Source: Xanthobacteraceae bacterium 501b (GTDB lineage: Bacteria; Pseudomonadota; Alphaproteobacteria; Rhizobiales; Xanthobacteraceae). From it: 64,000 nucleotides of DNA. Shown here piece after piece: positions 19,254 to 29,844 of this stretch (positions within the stretch are counted from its first letter, which is position 1; each line of letters starts with the position of its first letter). A model generated the notes under the pieces. The model made no database searches. It worked only from the letters and a program-made list of their open reading frames with translations, and was not told where the DNA came from. A program made the translations under genes and the position numbers. The stretch covers positions 1,178,001 to 1,242,000 of the forward strand of contig KB899087.1 in NCBI GenBank assembly GCA_000378025.1, read 5' to 3'.

Positions 19254-20242
19254 TCCGCTCCTTGAGCCGGCTGACGCCGGTGCTCGCCACGGCTGCGGTG
19301 TTCCTTGCCGGCTTCGTGGTTTGCTCGCTCATCTACCCCAATTTCGCCTCGCTGCGGGTGGTGATGAACCTGCTCACCGACAATGCCTTCCTCGTCATCG
19401 TCGCGGTGGGCATGACCTTCGTCATCATTTCAGGCGGCATCGACCTCTCGGTCGGCTCGGTGATCGGCTTCACCACCGTGTTCCTGGCCCTCGCCATCGA
19501 GCGCTGGGGCGTGCCGCCGCTCGCCGCCTTCGTGCTCATCCTCGTCATCTGCGCCGCCTTCGGCGCGGCCATGGGTGCGATCATCCAGTATTTCGAGCTA
19601 CCGGCCTTCATCGTCACCCTGGCGGGCATGTTCCTGGCGCGCGGGGTGAGCTTCCTGCTGTCGACGGAATCGCTGCCGATCACCGCCGACCTCTATGCCC
19701 ATCTGTCCGAACACGCGCTGCGGTTCGGCGCCGGGGCGCGGCTCACCGTGCCGGCGCTCATCATGCTGGTCGTCGTGCTCGCCGGCATGGTGCTGCTGCA
19801 CCTCACCCGCTTCGGCGCCAATGTCTATGCGCTGGGCGGCTCGCGCACCGCCGCCGGGCTGATGGGCATCAATGTCGGGCGCACCACGGTGCTGATCTAT
19901 ACCCTCTCCAGCGTGCTGGCCGGGCTCGCGGGAATCGTGTTCTCGCTCTACACCTCGTCGGGCTATTCGCTCTCGGCGGTGGGGGTGGAACTCGACGCCA
20001 TCGCGGCGGTGGTGATTGGCGGCACGCTGCTCTCGGGCGGCTACGGCTTCATCTTCGGGTCCTTCCTCGGGGTGATGATCCAGGGCCTGATCCAGACCTA
20101 CATCAGCTTCGACGGCATGCTGTCGAGCTGGTGGGCGAAGATCGCCACCGGGCTGCTGCTGTTCGCCTTCATCGCCTTCCAGCAGCTCACGTTGCACCTG
20201 GCCCGCCGCTCGCGGCGCGCCCCGGCCGGAGCCCATCCATGA
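19250..20242 (+). CDS. Sugar ABC transporter permease (YjfF-like)
   Basis: The second CUT2 permease, 330 residues, with the motif [16 protein letters not shown] and a final conserved stretch GVELDAIAAVVIGGTLLSGG. Paired, non-identical permeases next to a YtfQ-type binding protein are the hallmark of the YtfQRT-YjfF importer. Its ATG overlaps the stop of the first permease (ATGA), and its own stop overlaps the ATG of the regulator gene, so translation of the three genes is coupled. Confidence 0.9.
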   Translation: MIRSLSRLTPVLATAAVFLAGFVVCSLIYPNFASLRVVMNLLTDNAFLVIVAVGMTFVIISGGIDLSVGSVIGFTTVFLALAIERWGVPPLAAFVLILVICAAFGAAMGAIIQYFELPAFIVTLAGMFLARGVSFLLSTESLPITADLYAHLSEHALRFGAGARLTVPALIMLVVVLAGMVLLHLTRFGANVYALGGSRTAAGLMGINVGRTTVLIYTLSSVLAGLAGIVFSLYTSSGYSLSAVGVELDAIAAVVIGGTLLSGGYGFIFGSFLGVMIQGLIQTYISFDGMLSSWWAKIATGLLLFAFIAFQQLTLHLARRSRRAPAGAHP

Positions 20243-20973
20243 GCGCGCCCAACGCCTCGCAGATCATTGTCATCCCGGCCCGGCGCTCGCATTCCAACCA
20301 TGCGGAAGTGGCGCGCACCATCGGCATCGACATCATCGCCGGCCGCTATGGCGAAGGCGCCAAGCTGCCGGGCGATGCCGAGCTGACGCTGATCTTCGGC
20401 GTGTCGCGGCCGGTGCTGCGTGAGAGCGTGAAGACGCTGGTGGCCAAGGGCCTGCTCTCCACCAAGGCGCGGGTCGGCACGGTGGTGCGCGAGCGCGCCG
20501 CCTGGAACATGTTCGACGCCGACGTGCTGGCCTGGCATCTCGATGCCGGCATCGACAAGCGCTTCCTGCGCGACCTCTCGGAAATCCGCCTCGCGGTGGA
20601 GCCGCGCGCCGCCGCGCTGGCCGCCGAACGCCGCAGCGCCGACGACCTCGCGCTGATGCGCCAGGCGGTGGCGCGGATGAAGGACCAGCCCGGCGCCTCG
20701 GAGAGCTTCGCCGAGGCCGACCTGACGCTGCATGTGGCTGTTGCCACCGCCTCGGGAAACCCCTTCATGCGCTCGATCGGCGCTGTCATCGAGGCGGCGC
20801 TGCGCGCCTCCTTCGTGCTCTCCGCCCCCGGCGACGCGCGCGAGCACGACATCGCGGTCGCCGCCCATGAGCGCATCGTCGAGGCGATTGCCGATGCCGA
20901 TGCGGAGGCCGCCGCCGCCGCCATGACCAATGTGATTTTCAACGGCCTGCGCCGCCACGGCGCGGCCGGCTGA
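20239..20973 (+). CDS. FadR-subfamily GntR transcriptional regulator
   Basis: A 244-residue repressor-type regulator: N-terminal winged helix (residues about 18-90, with GAKLPGDAELTLIFGVSRPVL and the wing KGLLSTKARVGTVV), then an all-helical FCD ligand domain in which D and H residues (LTLHVAVATASGNP, HERIVEAI) could hold a metal. Such regulators in sugar-acid clusters usually respond to an aldonate or 2-keto-3-deoxy intermediate. It sits inside the operon with a four-base overlap upstream, so it is probably autoregulated; the inverted repeat at 15524-15540 is my candidate target. Confidence 0.9.
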   Translation: MSAPNASQIIVIPARRSHSNHAEVARTIGIDIIAGRYGEGAKLPGDAELTLIFGVSRPVLRESVKTLVAKGLLSTKARVGTVVRERAAWNMFDADVLAWHLDAGIDKRFLRDLSEIRLAVEPRAAALAAERRSADDLALMRQAVARMKDQPGASESFAEADLTLHVAVATASGNPFMRSIGAVIEAALRASFVLSAPGDAREHDIAVAAHERIVEAIADADAEAAAAAMTNVIFNGLRRHGAAG

Positions 20974-20985
20974 ACAGGTGCCGAC

Positions 20986-22734
20986 ATGAGCGATGACGGA
21001 TCGACCAACGACAACAAGAAGACGCTGCGTAGCCAGGCCTGGTTCGGCCGGCAGGACAAGATGGGGTTCTATTACCGCTCCTTCCTGAAGAATTCCGGCC
21101 AGCCGCAGGACCGTTTCGACGGCCGCCCGGTGATCGGCATCTGCAATACCTGGTCGGAACTCACCCCCTGCAACATCCATTTCCGCGATCTCGCCGAGCA
21201 TGTGCGGCGCGGCGTGCTGGATGCGGGCGGCTATCCGCTGGAGTTTCCCGTCTCCTCGCTCGGCGAGGTGACGATGCGCCCCACCGCCATGCTCTATCGC
21301 AACCTCGCCTCGATGGATGTGGAGGAGGCGATCCGCGCCCACCCGCTCGACGGCGTGGTGCTGTTGATGGGCTGCGACAAGACCACGCCGGCGCTGCTGA
21401 TGGGCGCGGCCTCCGCCAATCTGCCGGCCATCGGCGTGTCCGGTGGGCCGCAGCTGCGCGGCAATTATCGCGGCCAGATCATCGGCTCAGGCACCAACAT
21501 CATCTCGATGAGCGAGCAGCTGCGCGCCGGCGAGATCACCATGGCGGAGTTCCACGAGGCGGAAGCGGGCATGAACCGCTCGTCCGGTTCCTGCATGACC
21601 ATGGGTACCGCCTCCACCATGGCCTCGATGGTGGAAGCGCTCGGCATCGGCCTGCCGGAGAACGCCGCCATCCCCGCCGTCGACGCCCGCCGCAATTTGC
21701 TGGCGCGGATGGCCGGAAGGCGCATCGTCGACATGGTGCAGGAGGACCTGAAGCCCTCCGACATTCTCACCCGGGAAGCCTTCGAGAACGCCATCCGCAC
21801 GCTGGCGGCCATTGGCGGCTCGACCAATGCGGTGGTGCATCTGCTCGCCATCGCCGGCCGCGTAGGCGTCGAGCTTAACCTGGCGGATTTCGACCGGCTC
21901 GGGCGCGACATCCATTGCCTTGTCGACCTGATGCCTTCGGGCCGCTTCCTGATGGAGGATTTCTACTATGCCGGCGGCCTGCCAGCGGTGCTGCGGGCGC
22001 TGGGCGAGCGCGGCCTGCTCAAAAAGGACGCCGTCACCGCCAATGGGCGGACGATCTGGGAGAATGTCGCCACGGCGCCGAACTGGAACGCCGAGGTCAT
22101 CACCCCGTTCGAGACGCCGTTCAAGCCGGAAGCCGGCATCGCCATCCTCACCGGCAACCTCGCCCCGGATGGCGCCGTCATCAAGCCCTCCGCCGCCTCG
22201 CCCGAATTGATGGTGCACACCGGCCGCGCCGTGGTGTTCGAGAGCGTCGAGGAGATGCACCATGGCGTCAATGACGAGACGCTCGACATCGACGCCTCCT
22301 GCATCATGGTGCTGAAGCATTGCGGGCCGAAGGGCTATCCCGGCATGGCCGAGGTCGGCAACATGCCGCTGCCGGCCAAGCTGCTGCGCGAGGGCGTGCG
22401 CGACATGATCCGCATTTCCGATGCCCGCATGTCCGGCACCGCCTATGGCACCGTCGTCCTCCATGTCGCCCCCGAGGCCACCGCCGGCGGGCCGCTGGCG
22501 CTGGTGAAGAACGGCGACCTCATCACGCTCGACGTGCCCGCCCGCTCGCTGCACCTGCATGTGAGCGAGGAGGAAATGGCGGCCCGCCGCGCCGCCTGGG
22601 TGGCGCCGGAGCCGCACGCGACGCGCGGCTATCAGCGGCTTTACATCGACCATGTGCTGCAGGCCGATCGCGGCGCGGATTTCGACTTTCTGGTGGGGCG
22701 TTCGGGTTCGCCCGTTCCCCGCGACAATCACTGA
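20986..22734 (+). CDS. Sugar-acid dehydratase, L-arabinonate/D-galactonate type (IlvD/Edd family)
   Basis: This enzyme should dehydrate an aldonate to its 2-keto-3-deoxy acid with a [2Fe-2S] cluster and Mg2+. The 582-residue protein follows the Rhizobium L-arabinonate dehydratase closely: cluster ligands C62, C130 (GCDKTTP) and C203 (GSCMTMGT), the DDLKPS-like [10 protein letters not shown] stretch, GPKGYPGMAEVGN, and the C-terminal SDARMSGTAYGTVVLH. Enzymes of this group usually accept both L-arabinonate and D-galactonate because their C2-C4 stereochemistry matches, which would let it serve both routes in this cluster. It starts 12 bases after the regulator gene. Confidence 0.9.
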   Translation: MSDDGSTNDNKKTLRSQAWFGRQDKMGFYYRSFLKNSGQPQDRFDGRPVIGICNTWSELTPCNIHFRDLAEHVRRGVLDAGGYPLEFPVSSLGEVTMRPTAMLYRNLASMDVEEAIRAHPLDGVVLLMGCDKTTPALLMGAASANLPAIGVSGGPQLRGNYRGQIIGSGTNIISMSEQLRAGEITMAEFHEAEAGMNRSSGSCMTMGTASTMASMVEALGIGLPENAAIPAVDARRNLLARMAGRRIVDMVQEDLKPSDILTREAFENAIRTLAAIGGSTNAVVHLLAIAGRVGVELNLADFDRLGRDIHCLVDLMPSGRFLMEDFYYAGGLPAVLRALGERGLLKKDAVTANGRTIWENVATAPNWNAEVITPFETPFKPEAGIAILTGNLAPDGAVIKPSAASPELMVHTGRAVVFESVEEMHHGVNDETLDIDASCIMVLKHCGPKGYPGMAEVGNMPLPAKLLREGVRDMIRISDARMSGTAYGTVVLHVAPEATAGGPLALVKNGDLITLDVPARSLHLHVSEEEMAARRAAWVAPEPHATRGYQRLYIDHVLQADRGADFDFLVGRSGSPVPRDNH

Positions 22735-22742
22735 GGTGCAGG

Positions 22743-23675
22743 ATGACCATCCTTTCCGCCGCCGGCCCGTATAAGGGCGTGTTCCCGGTCGCCCCGACCG
22801 TGTTCGACGCCGAGGGCCGACTCGATCTCCAGGGCCAGAAGCGCGCCATCGACTTCATGATCGATGCCGGCTCGCACGGCCTGTGCATCCTCGCCAATTT
22901 CTCCGAGCAGTTCGTGCTGGCGGACGACGAGCGCGACCTCGTGATGCGGACGGTGCTGGAACATGTGGCCGGCCGGGTGCCTGTTATCGTCACCACCACC
23001 CATTTCGCCACCCATGTCTGCGCCGAGCGCTCGCGGCGCGCGCAGGAGGCGGGGGCGGCGATGGTGATGGTGATGCCGCCCTATCACGGCGCCACCTTCC
23101 GCGTGCCGGAGCCTTCCGTCTACGCCTTCTACAAGGCGGTGTCCGACGCCATCGACATTCCGATCATGGTGCAGGACGCCCCGGTCGCCGGCACGCCGCT
23201 CTCCGTGCCGTTCCTCGCCAGGATGGCGCAGGAAATCGAGAACCTCGCCTATTTCAAGATCGAGGTGCCGCAGGCGGCGAACAAGCTGCGGGCGCTGATC
23301 GAGGCCGGCGGCGAGTCCATTGTCGGCCCGTGGGACGGCGAAGAGGCAATCACCCTGATGGCCGACCTCGACGCGGGCGCCACCGGCGCCATGACCGGCG
23401 GCGGCTATCCCGATGGCATCCGCCAGATCCTCGACCCCTATGTCGCGGGGGACCGCGAGGCGGCGCTCGACGCCTATATGCGCTGGCTGCCGCTGATCAA
23501 TTACGAGAACCGGCAGGCCGGCTTCGCCACCGCGAAAATCCTGATGCAGGAGGGCGGTGTCATCAAGCATGACACGCTGCGCGCCCCGCTGCCGCCGGTG
23601 CACCCCGCCACCCGCGCCGGGCTGATCGAGCTCGCGCGCCGGCTGGACCCTATGGTATTGAGGTGGGGCAAGTGA
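22743..23675 (+). CDS. 2-keto-3-deoxy-L-arabinonate dehydratase (DapA/NAL family)
   Basis: A 310-residue class I Schiff-base enzyme of the dihydrodipicolinate synthase family. The Schiff-base lysine is K172 (AYFKIEVPQ). Its resemblance to the Azospirillum L-2-keto-3-deoxyarabonate dehydratase and its position before a 2,5-dioxovalerate dehydrogenase suggest it converts 2-keto-3-deoxypentonate to 2,5-dioxopentanoate (2-ketoglutarate semialdehyde). An aldolase giving pyruvate and glycolaldehyde is the other possibility in this family; the next gene argues for the dehydratase. The ATG at 22743 follows the dehydratase stop by eight bases with AGGTGCAGG ahead of it. Confidence 0.82.
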   Translation: MTILSAAGPYKGVFPVAPTVFDAEGRLDLQGQKRAIDFMIDAGSHGLCILANFSEQFVLADDERDLVMRTVLEHVAGRVPVIVTTTHFATHVCAERSRRAQEAGAAMVMVMPPYHGATFRVPEPSVYAFYKAVSDAIDIPIMVQDAPVAGTPLSVPFLARMAQEIENLAYFKIEVPQAANKLRALIEAGGESIVGPWDGEEAITLMADLDAGATGAMTGGGYPDGIRQILDPYVAGDREAALDAYMRWLPLINYENRQAGFATAKILMQEGGVIKHDTLRAPLPPVHPATRAGLIELARRLDPMVLRWGK

Positions 23676-23680
23676 GCGCT

Positions 23681-25279
23681 ATGACCATGACCGACATAAC
23701 AGGCGCCGTCCTTCTCGGCTCCCGCGACCTCACCGGCGACGCGACCTTCCTCGCCGTCGATCCCGCCACCGGCGCAGCGCTGGAGCCGGCCTTCACCGAG
23801 GCTGGCCCGGCCGAGGTGGCGCAGGCGGCCGCGCTCGCCGCGAGCGCCTTCCCGCTCTACCGCGCCACCACGCCGGAAGCGCGCGCGGCCTTTCTCGACG
23901 CCATCGCCGCCAATATCGAGGCGCTGGGCGACACGCTGATCGCGCGCGCCGCTGAGGAAACCGGCCTGCCCATCGCCCGGATCACCGGCGAGCGCGGCCG
24001 CACGACGGGCCAGCTGCGGCTGTTCGCCAGCTGGGTGCGCGCCGGCGGGGCGGACGAGCCGCGCCTCGACAGCGCCCTGCCCGCCCGCACGCCCCTGCCC
24101 CGCGCCGATCTGCGCCTGCGTCATATCGGCCTCGGCCCGGTGGCGGTGTTCGGCGCCTCGAACTTCCCGCTCGCCTTCTCGGTCGCCGGCGGCGACACTG
24201 CCTCGGCGCTGGCGGCGGGCTGCCCGGTCATCGTCAAGGGCCACCCCGCCCATCCCGGCACCTCGGAACTGGTCGGCCGCGCCATCCGCGCGGCTGTCCT
24301 TGCGGCGGGCCTGCCGGAAGGCGTGTTCTCGCTTGTGACAGGCACCTCGCATGAACTGGGTTCGGCGCTGGTGGCCGATCCCCGCATCAAGGCGGTCGGC
24401 TTCACCGGCTCGCGCGCCGGCGGCCTCGCTCTGTGCCGCATCGCCGCCAACCGGCCCGAGCCGATCCCGGTCTTCGCCGAGATGAGCAGCATCAACCCGG
24501 TCTTCCTGCTGCCGGCGGCACTGGACGCGCGTGCCGAGGCGCTGGCGACCGGCTTTGTCGGCTCGCTGACCATGGGCGCCGGCCAGTTCTGCACCAATCC
24601 CGGCCTCGTCATCGCCCTCAGCGGCCCGGCGCTCGACCGCTTCATTGCCGCCGCTTCCCCGTTGGTAGCTTCCGCCCCTGCGGCCACCATGCTCACCCCC
24701 GGCATCGCCGGCGCCTATGCCAAGGGCGTCGTGACGCTTGAGAGCCAGGCGGACGTCACCGAACTCGCCCATGGCGCTGAGGGTGGCCCCAATAGCTGCC
24801 GCCCGGCGCTGTTCGTCACCGAGGCAGCCGCGTTCCTGCGCGAGCCGGTGCTGTCGCATGAAGTGTTCGGCGCCTCCTCGCTGGTCATCCGCTGCGCGGA
24901 TGCGGACGAGATGGCGGCGGTGGCCGGGGCGCTGGAAGGCCAGCTCACCGCGACGCTGCATCTGGAGGCCGGCGACCACGCCCTCGCCGCCCGGCTACTG
25001 CCGGTGCTGGAGGACAAGGCCGGGCGCATCCTCGCCAATGGCTGGCCGACCGGCGTGGAAGTCTGCCACGCCATGGTGCATGGCGGCCCGTTCCCGGCGA
25101 CCTCGGACCCGCGCTCGACCTCCGTCGGCACGCTCGCCATCCGCCGCTTCCTGCGCCCGGTCTGCTACCAGGATTTGCCGGAAGCGCTGCTGCCCGCCGT
25201 CGTGCGGGCGGAAAATCCGCTCGGCCTGCCCCGCCTTGTCGACGGCGCGCTTCAGCCCGCCGGGGAGGCACGCTCATGA
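23681..25279 (+). CDS. 2,5-dioxovalerate (2-ketoglutarate semialdehyde) dehydrogenase
   Basis: A roughly 532-residue NAD(P)-dependent aldehyde dehydrogenase. Catalytic Cys is in [10 protein letters not shown] and the general-base Glu in [10 protein letters not shown]; the region [20 protein letters not shown] is typical of the 2-ketoglutarate semialdehyde dehydrogenase subgroup found with pentonate dehydratases. It would yield 2-oxoglutarate, ending a Weimberg-type route. The start is unsure: ATG 23681 or 23687, or GTG 23672 or 23663, which overlap the end of the preceding gene and are better placed for the GAGGTGGGG at about 23660. It overlaps the next gene by four bases. Confidence 0.87.
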   Translation: MTMTDITGAVLLGSRDLTGDATFLAVDPATGAALEPAFTEAGPAEVAQAAALAASAFPLYRATTPEARAAFLDAIAANIEALGDTLIARAAEETGLPIARITGERGRTTGQLRLFASWVRAGGADEPRLDSALPARTPLPRADLRLRHIGLGPVAVFGASNFPLAFSVAGGDTASALAAGCPVIVKGHPAHPGTSELVGRAIRAAVLAAGLPEGVFSLVTGTSHELGSALVADPRIKAVGFTGSRAGGLALCRIAANRPEPIPVFAEMSSINPVFLLPAALDARAEALATGFVGSLTMGAGQFCTNPGLVIALSGPALDRFIAAASPLVASAPAATMLTPGIAGAYAKGVVTLESQADVTELAHGAEGGPNSCRPALFVTEAAAFLREPVLSHEVFGASSLVIRCADADEMAAVAGALEGQLTATLHLEAGDHALAARLLPVLEDKAGRILANGWPTGVEVCHAMVHGGPFPATSDPRSTSVGTLAIRRFLRPVCYQDLPEALLPAVVRAENPLGLPRLVDGALQPAGEARS

Positions 25280-26202
25280 GCCCGATCCGCCTCGCCCTTG
25301 TCGGCCTCGGCAAGATTGCCCGCGACCAGCACCTGCCCGCCATCGCCGCGACTGACGGCATCGAGCTGGTCGCGGTCGCCAGCCGCAACGCCTCGCTCGA
25401 CGGCGTCGCCCATTTCGCCACGCTGGCCGATCTGCTGGCGAGTGGCGAGCCCATCGACGCGGTGGCGCTGTGCACCCCGCCGCAGGGCCGGCACGATCTC
25501 GCGGCGCAGGCGCTCAAGGCTGGCAAGCATGTGCTGCTGGAGAAGCCGCCCGGCGCGACGGTGAGCGAGCTCGGCCCGCTGGTCGCCGCGGCGCAGGCGT
25601 CGGGCCGCACCCTGTTCGCCACCTGGCATTCGCGCTTTGCCCCGGCGGTGGAGCCGGCCCGCGCCTTCCTCAGCGAAGTGCCGGCCCGCGCGGTGACGAT
25701 CACCTGGAAGGAGGATGTCCGGGTCTGGCATCCCGGCCAGCGCTGGATCTGGGAGCCGGGCGGGCTCGGCGTGTTCGACCCCGCCATCAACGCGCTGTCG
25801 ATCCTCACCGCCATCCTGCCGCGTGCGGTGTTCGTCACCGGGGCGGAACTGTCCTTCCCCTCCAACTGCTCCGCCCCCATCGCCGCGACGGTCGATCTGG
25901 CCGATGCGGCGGGGCTGGCGGTGCGGGCCGATCTCGATTTCCTGCAGACCGGGCCGCAGAGCTGGGACATCGCCATCGAGACCGACCGGGGCGCGCTGCT
26001 GCTGGCGCAGGGCGGGGCGAAGCTGACGCTGGACGGGCAGGTGCTGAGCGCCCAGCCCGAAGCGGAATACCGGAATATCTACAAGCACTTCGTCGAACTG
26101 GTTGAGACGGGGCGGTCGGATGTTGACCTCGCTCCGCTTCAGCTCGTCGCCGATGCCTTCCTGCTGGGCCGGCGCATCGACGTCGCGCCGTTCCACGACT
26201 GA
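25276..26202 (+). CDS. L-arabinose/D-galactose 1-dehydrogenase (Gfo/Idh/MocA family)
   Basis: A 308-residue NAD(P)-dependent oxidoreductase with an N-terminal Rossmann fold ([16 protein letters not shown]) and the family motif [10 protein letters not shown] carrying the catalytic lysine. It is very like Azospirillum brasilense L-arabinose 1-dehydrogenase: [45 protein letters not shown]. It would oxidise L-arabinose and D-galactose to the 1,4-lactones, the entry step for the lactonase and dehydratases beside it. Its ATG overlaps the preceding stop (ATGA). Confidence 0.9.
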   Translation: MSPIRLALVGLGKIARDQHLPAIAATDGIELVAVASRNASLDGVAHFATLADLLASGEPIDAVALCTPPQGRHDLAAQALKAGKHVLLEKPPGATVSELGPLVAAAQASGRTLFATWHSRFAPAVEPARAFLSEVPARAVTITWKEDVRVWHPGQRWIWEPGGLGVFDPAINALSILTAILPRAVFVTGAELSFPSNCSAPIAATVDLADAAGLAVRADLDFLQTGPQSWDIAIETDRGALLLAQGGAKLTLDGQVLSAQPEAEYRNIYKHFVELVETGRSDVDLAPLQLVADAFLLGRRIDVAPFHD

Positions 26203-26217
26203 GCCGAGGACCCCCCA

Positions 26218-28023
26218 ATGCACGGCAACGCCCCGAAGAGCGACCGGCCCCTGCGCTCCCGCGCCTGGTTCGACAATCCGGACAATATCGACATGACCGC
26301 GCTCTATCTCGAGCGCTACCTCAATTTCGGCCTCAGCCAGGACGAGTTGCAGAGTGGCCGGCCGATCATCGGCATCGCCCAGACCGGCTCGGACCTCTCC
26401 CCCTGCAACCGCCACCATCTCGAACTCGCCAAGCGCACCCGCGAGGGCATTCGCGAGGCCGGCGGCATCGCCATCGAATTTCCGGTGCATCCGATCCAGG
26501 AAACCGGCAAGCGCCCCACCGCCGGGCTCGACCGCAACCTCGCTTATCTCGGCTTGGTCGAGGTGCTTTATGGCTACCCGCTCGACGGCGTGGTGCTGAC
26601 CATCGGCTGCGACAAGACCACCCCGGCGCTGCTGATGGCGGCGGCCACCGTGAACATTCCCGCCATCGCCCTCTCGGTCGGGCCGATGCTGAACGGCTGG
26701 TACAAGGGCGCGCGCACCGGCTCCGGCACCATTGTCTGGAAGGCCCGCGAATTGCTGGCCGCCGGCGAGATCGACCATGCCGGCTTCGTCAAGCTTGTGG
26801 CCTCCTCGGCGCCGTCGACGGGCTATTGCAACACGATGGGCACGGCGACGACGATGAACTCGCTCGCCGAGGCGCTGGGCATGCAGCTGCCCGGCTCGGC
26901 CGCCATTCCCGCGCCCTATCGCGACCGGCAGGAAATCGCCTACCGCACCGGGCTGCGCATCGTCGAGATGGTGCACGAGGATTTGAAGCCCTCCGACATC
27001 CTCACCCGCGACGCCTTCCTCAACGCCATCCGGGTGAATTCGGCCATTGGCGGCTCGACCAACGCGCCGATCCACCTCAACGCGCTGGCCCGTCATGTCG
27101 GAGTGGAACTCTCCATCGACGACTGGCAGACCTATGGCGAGCATGTGCCGCTGCTGGTGAACCTGCAGCCGGCCGGGGAATATCTCGGCGAGGATTACTA
27201 TCATGCCGGCGGCGTGCCGGCGGTGGTGAACCAGCTGATGGGCCAGGGCCTCATCGCCGAGGACGCGATGACCGCCAATGGCCGCACCCTCGGTGCCAAC
27301 TGCGCCGGGGCGCGGATCGAGGACGAGGCGGTGATCCGCCCCTATGACCAGCCGCTGAAGGAGAATGCCGGCTTCCGCGTGCTGCGCGGCAATCTGTTCT
27401 CCTCCGCCATCATGAAGATGAGCGTCATCAGCCCGGAATTCCGCGTCCGCTACCTCTCCAACCCGGACGATCCGGAAGCCTTCGAGGGCCGCGCCATCGT
27501 GTTCGACGGGCCGGAGGATTACCACGCCCGCATCGACGATCCGGCGCTGGCCATTGACGACATGTGCGTTCTGTTCATGCGCGGGGCCGGCCCGGTCGGC
27601 TATCCCGGCGCGGCTGAGGTGGTGAACATGCGGGCGCCTGATTACCTCATCAAGGCCGGCGTGCACGCTTTGCCCTGCATCGGCGATGGCCGCCAGTCCG
27701 GCACGTCGGGCTCGCCCTCCATCCTCAACGCCTCGCCGGAAGCAGCGGTCGGCGGCGGGCTCGCGCTGCTGCGCACCGGCGACCGGGTCCGCATCGATCT
27801 GAAGCGCAACAGCGCCAACATGCTGGTGGCTGACGACGAACTAGCCCGCCGCCGCGCCGAGCTGGAAGCCGCCGGCGGCTATGCCTACCCCGCCAGCCAG
27901 ACCCCCTGGCAGGAAATCCAGCGCGGCCTCGTCGGCCAGCTGGAAAGCGGCGCCGTGCTGGAAGGAGCCGTGCGCTACCAGCGCATCGCCCAGACCATGG
28001 GGATGCCGCGTGACAACCATTAG
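26218..28023 (+). CDS. D-xylonate dehydratase type enzyme (IlvD/Edd family)
   Basis: The second IlvD/Edd dehydratase of the operon, 601 residues. It resembles Caulobacter Xyl[52 protein letters not shown] and [17 protein letters not shown]. The [2Fe-2S] ligands align at C63, C131 and C204. It would convert D-xylonate (possibly also D-gluconate-like acids) to the 2-keto-3-deoxy acid. No dedicated xylose 1-dehydrogenase lies in the window, so xylonate would come from the Gfo/Idh enzyme acting on xylose or from a gene elsewhere. GAGGA stands eight bases before the ATG. Confidence 0.87.
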   Translation: MHGNAPKSDRPLRSRAWFDNPDNIDMTALYLERYLNFGLSQDELQSGRPIIGIAQTGSDLSPCNRHHLELAKRTREGIREAGGIAIEFPVHPIQETGKRPTAGLDRNLAYLGLVEVLYGYPLDGVVLTIGCDKTTPALLMAAATVNIPAIALSVGPMLNGWYKGARTGSGTIVWKARELLAAGEIDHAGFVKLVASSAPSTGYCNTMGTATTMNSLAEALGMQLPGSAAIPAPYRDRQEIAYRTGLRIVEMVHEDLKPSDILTRDAFLNAIRVNSAIGGSTNAPIHLNALARHVGVELSIDDWQTYGEHVPLLVNLQPAGEYLGEDYYHAGGVPAVVNQLMGQGLIAEDAMTANGRTLGANCAGARIEDEAVIRPYDQPLKENAGFRVLRGNLFSSAIMKMSVISPEFRVRYLSNPDDPEAFEGRAIVFDGPEDYHARIDDPALAIDDMCVLFMRGAGPVGYPGAAEVVNMRAPDYLIKAGVHALPCIGDGRQSGTSGSPSILNASPEAAVGGGLALLRTGDRVRIDLKRNSANMLVADDELARRRAELEAAGGYAYPASQTPWQEIQRGLVGQLESGAVLEGAVRYQRIAQTMGMPRDNH

Positions 28024-28918
28024 CGCGCCCGCCCCCGAGACGGCGGCCCACACCCTCCTCTGCGCCGAGCGCTGCCATCTCGGCGAAGGCCCGGCCTATG
28101 ACGCCGCCAGCGACACCGCCTGGTGGTTCGACATCGTGGAGAAGCGCCTGTACGAGGCGCGGCTCGCCACCGGCGAGATCGCTGTCCACACGCTGCCGGT
28201 CATGGCCAGCGCGCTGGCCATGGTCGATGCGCGCCGCCAGCTCCTCATCACCGAGGGCGGGCTGATGCTGCGCGACATCGCCTCGGGCCGGCTGGAGAGT
28301 GTCGCCGCTGTGGAGGCGGATCACGCCGCCACCCGCTCCAACGACGCCCGCGTCCACCCCTGCGGCACCTTCTGGTTCAGCACCATGGGCCGGCAGGCGG
28401 AGAAGGGCGCGGGCACGCTCTATGCCTTCCACGCCGGGGCGGTGCTCCCGCTCGTGCCCGGCATCACCATTCCCAACGCCATCTGCTTCTCGCCTGACGG
28501 AACGCTCGGCTATTTCGCCGACACCGCCCTCGGGGAACTCTACCGTGTGCGGCTCGATCCCGTCTCCGGTCTGCCGCTGGAGGCGCCGAGCGTGCTGCAC
28601 CGGCACAGCGGCGCGGGCGGGCTGGACGGCGCCGTCACCGATGCGCAGGGGCTGATCTGGTGCGCCGTGTGGGGCGGGGCGCGGCTCAACGCCTATTCCC
28701 CGGCTGGCGATCTCGTCCGCAGCCTTGTCACCCCGGCGCGGCAGACCAGCTGCCCGGTCTTCGTCGGCAAGGGGTTTGACCGCGTGCTCGTCACCTCTGC
28801 CTGGGAGCATATGGATGCGGACGCCCGCGCGGCGGACCCGGAACATGGGCGCACCTTCCTCCTCGACATCGGCGTGACCGGCCGCGCCGAGCCGCGCGTC
28901 CGTCTGGGGGCACTGTGA
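28010..28918 (+). CDS. Aldonolactonase (SMP-30/gluconolactonase family)
   Basis: A 302-residue six-bladed propeller hydrolase opening aldono-1,4-lactones. Metal ligands are visible as E26 (HLGEGPAY), the Asn in RSNDARVHP, and the Asp in [15 protein letters not shown]; the segment GTFWFSTMG is typical. It would act on the arabinono- and galactonolactone made by the 1-dehydrogenase. I chose the GTG at 28010, inside the end of the dehydratase gene, because the upstream in-frame sequence is out-of-frame dehydratase coding DNA. The overlap with dgoK is one base. Confidence 0.88.
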   Translation: MTTISAPAPETAAHTLLCAERCHLGEGPAYDAASDTAWWFDIVEKRLYEARLATGEIAVHTLPVMASALAMVDARRQLLITEGGLMLRDIASGRLESVAAVEADHAATRSNDARVHPCGTFWFSTMGRQAEKGAGTLYAFHAGAVLPLVPGITIPNAICFSPDGTLGYFADTALGELYRVRLDPVSGLPLEAPSVLHRHSGAGGLDGAVTDAQGLIWCAVWGGARLNAYSPAGDLVRSLVTPARQTSCPVFVGKGFDRVLVTSAWEHMDADARAADPEHGRTFLLDIGVTGRAEPRVRLGAL

Positions 28919-29844
28919 TGGCTGGCGTCTCCCACATCGTCGTCGACTGGGGCACGTCGAGCTTCCGCCTGTGGGCGCTCGACCGCGCCGGCACCGTGCT
29001 TGGCGAGCGGCGCAGCGCCCAGGGGCTGGCCGCCTCGGGCGCCGAGGGCTTCGAGGCGGTGTTGGACTCCCATCTCGCGGCGCTGGCCATTCCCGAGGGC
29101 GTGCCTGTTATGATGTGCGGCATGGTCGGCTCGCGCGCCGGCTGGGTGGAGGCCGCCTATGTCACCACCCCGGCCGGGCTGGAAGGGCTGACGGCGAAGG
29201 CCGCTCATGTCCCCTCCGCGCGACGCCTCATCCGCATCTTGCCCGGCCTCGCCCAGCGCGGCGCCGAGGGCGCCGACGTGATGCGCGGCGAGGAAACCCA
29301 GCTGCTGCCGCTGATCCGCGACGGCTTCGAGGGGCTGGCCTGCCTGCCGGGCACTCATTCCAAATGGGTGCGGGTCGAGGCCGGCGCGGTCGCCGGCTTC
29401 GCCACCTTCATGACCGGCGAGCTGTTCCATCTGCTGCGCAGCGCCTCGATCCTCGCCCCGGCGGTGGAGGGTGCGGGAGCGGTGGACCCTGGCTCGGAGG
29501 CCTTCGCCCAGGGCGTGACGGACGGCCTTGCCGCGCCCGAGTTGCTGGGCAACCAGCTCTTCCGCCTGCGCGCCGCCTGGCTGCTGCAGGGCGAGGGCCC
29601 GGAGGCGGCGCTGGCGCGGTTGTCCGGCCTGCTGCTCGGGGCGGAACTCGCCGGGGCGGCGCGGTTCGGCGGGCGGGGGCCGGTCGCGCTCATCGCCTCC
29701 GGCCCGGCGGCATCGCTCTACCAGGTGGCGCTGGCGCTGGCCGGCATCGCCTCCGTCACCACGCATGATGCCGAGGCCTGCGTGCGGGCCGGGCTGCACG
29801 CCGCGGCCGTCAGCGCCTTCCGGCTGGAAAGGATGTCCGCATGA
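28918..29844 (+). CDS. dgoK: 2-dehydro-3-deoxygalactonokinase
   Basis: DgoK phosphorylates 2-keto-3-deoxy-D-galactonate at O6. The 308-residue product has the sugar-kinase-like start IVVDWGTSSFRLWAL (phosphate loop), the motif LPGTHSKWV and the C-terminal GRGPVALIASGPAA. It is of usual length for the family. The ATG at 28918 overlaps the lactonase stop by one base; a GTG three bases earlier is the alternative. Together with dgoA it completes the De Ley-Doudoroff galactose route, which the pentose enzymes do not need. Confidence 0.93.
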   Translation: MAGVSHIVVDWGTSSFRLWALDRAGTVLGERRSAQGLAASGAEGFEAVLDSHLAALAIPEGVPVMMCGMVGSRAGWVEAAYVTTPAGLEGLTAKAAHVPSARRLIRILPGLAQRGAEGADVMRGEETQLLPLIRDGFEGLACLPGTHSKWVRVEAGAVAGFATFMTGELFHLLRSASILAPAVEGAGAVDPGSEAFAQGVTDGLAAPELLGNQLFRLRAAWLLQGEGPEAALARLSGLLLGAELAGAARFGGRGPVALIASGPAASLYQVALALAGIASVTTHDAEACVRAGLHAAAVSAFRLERMSA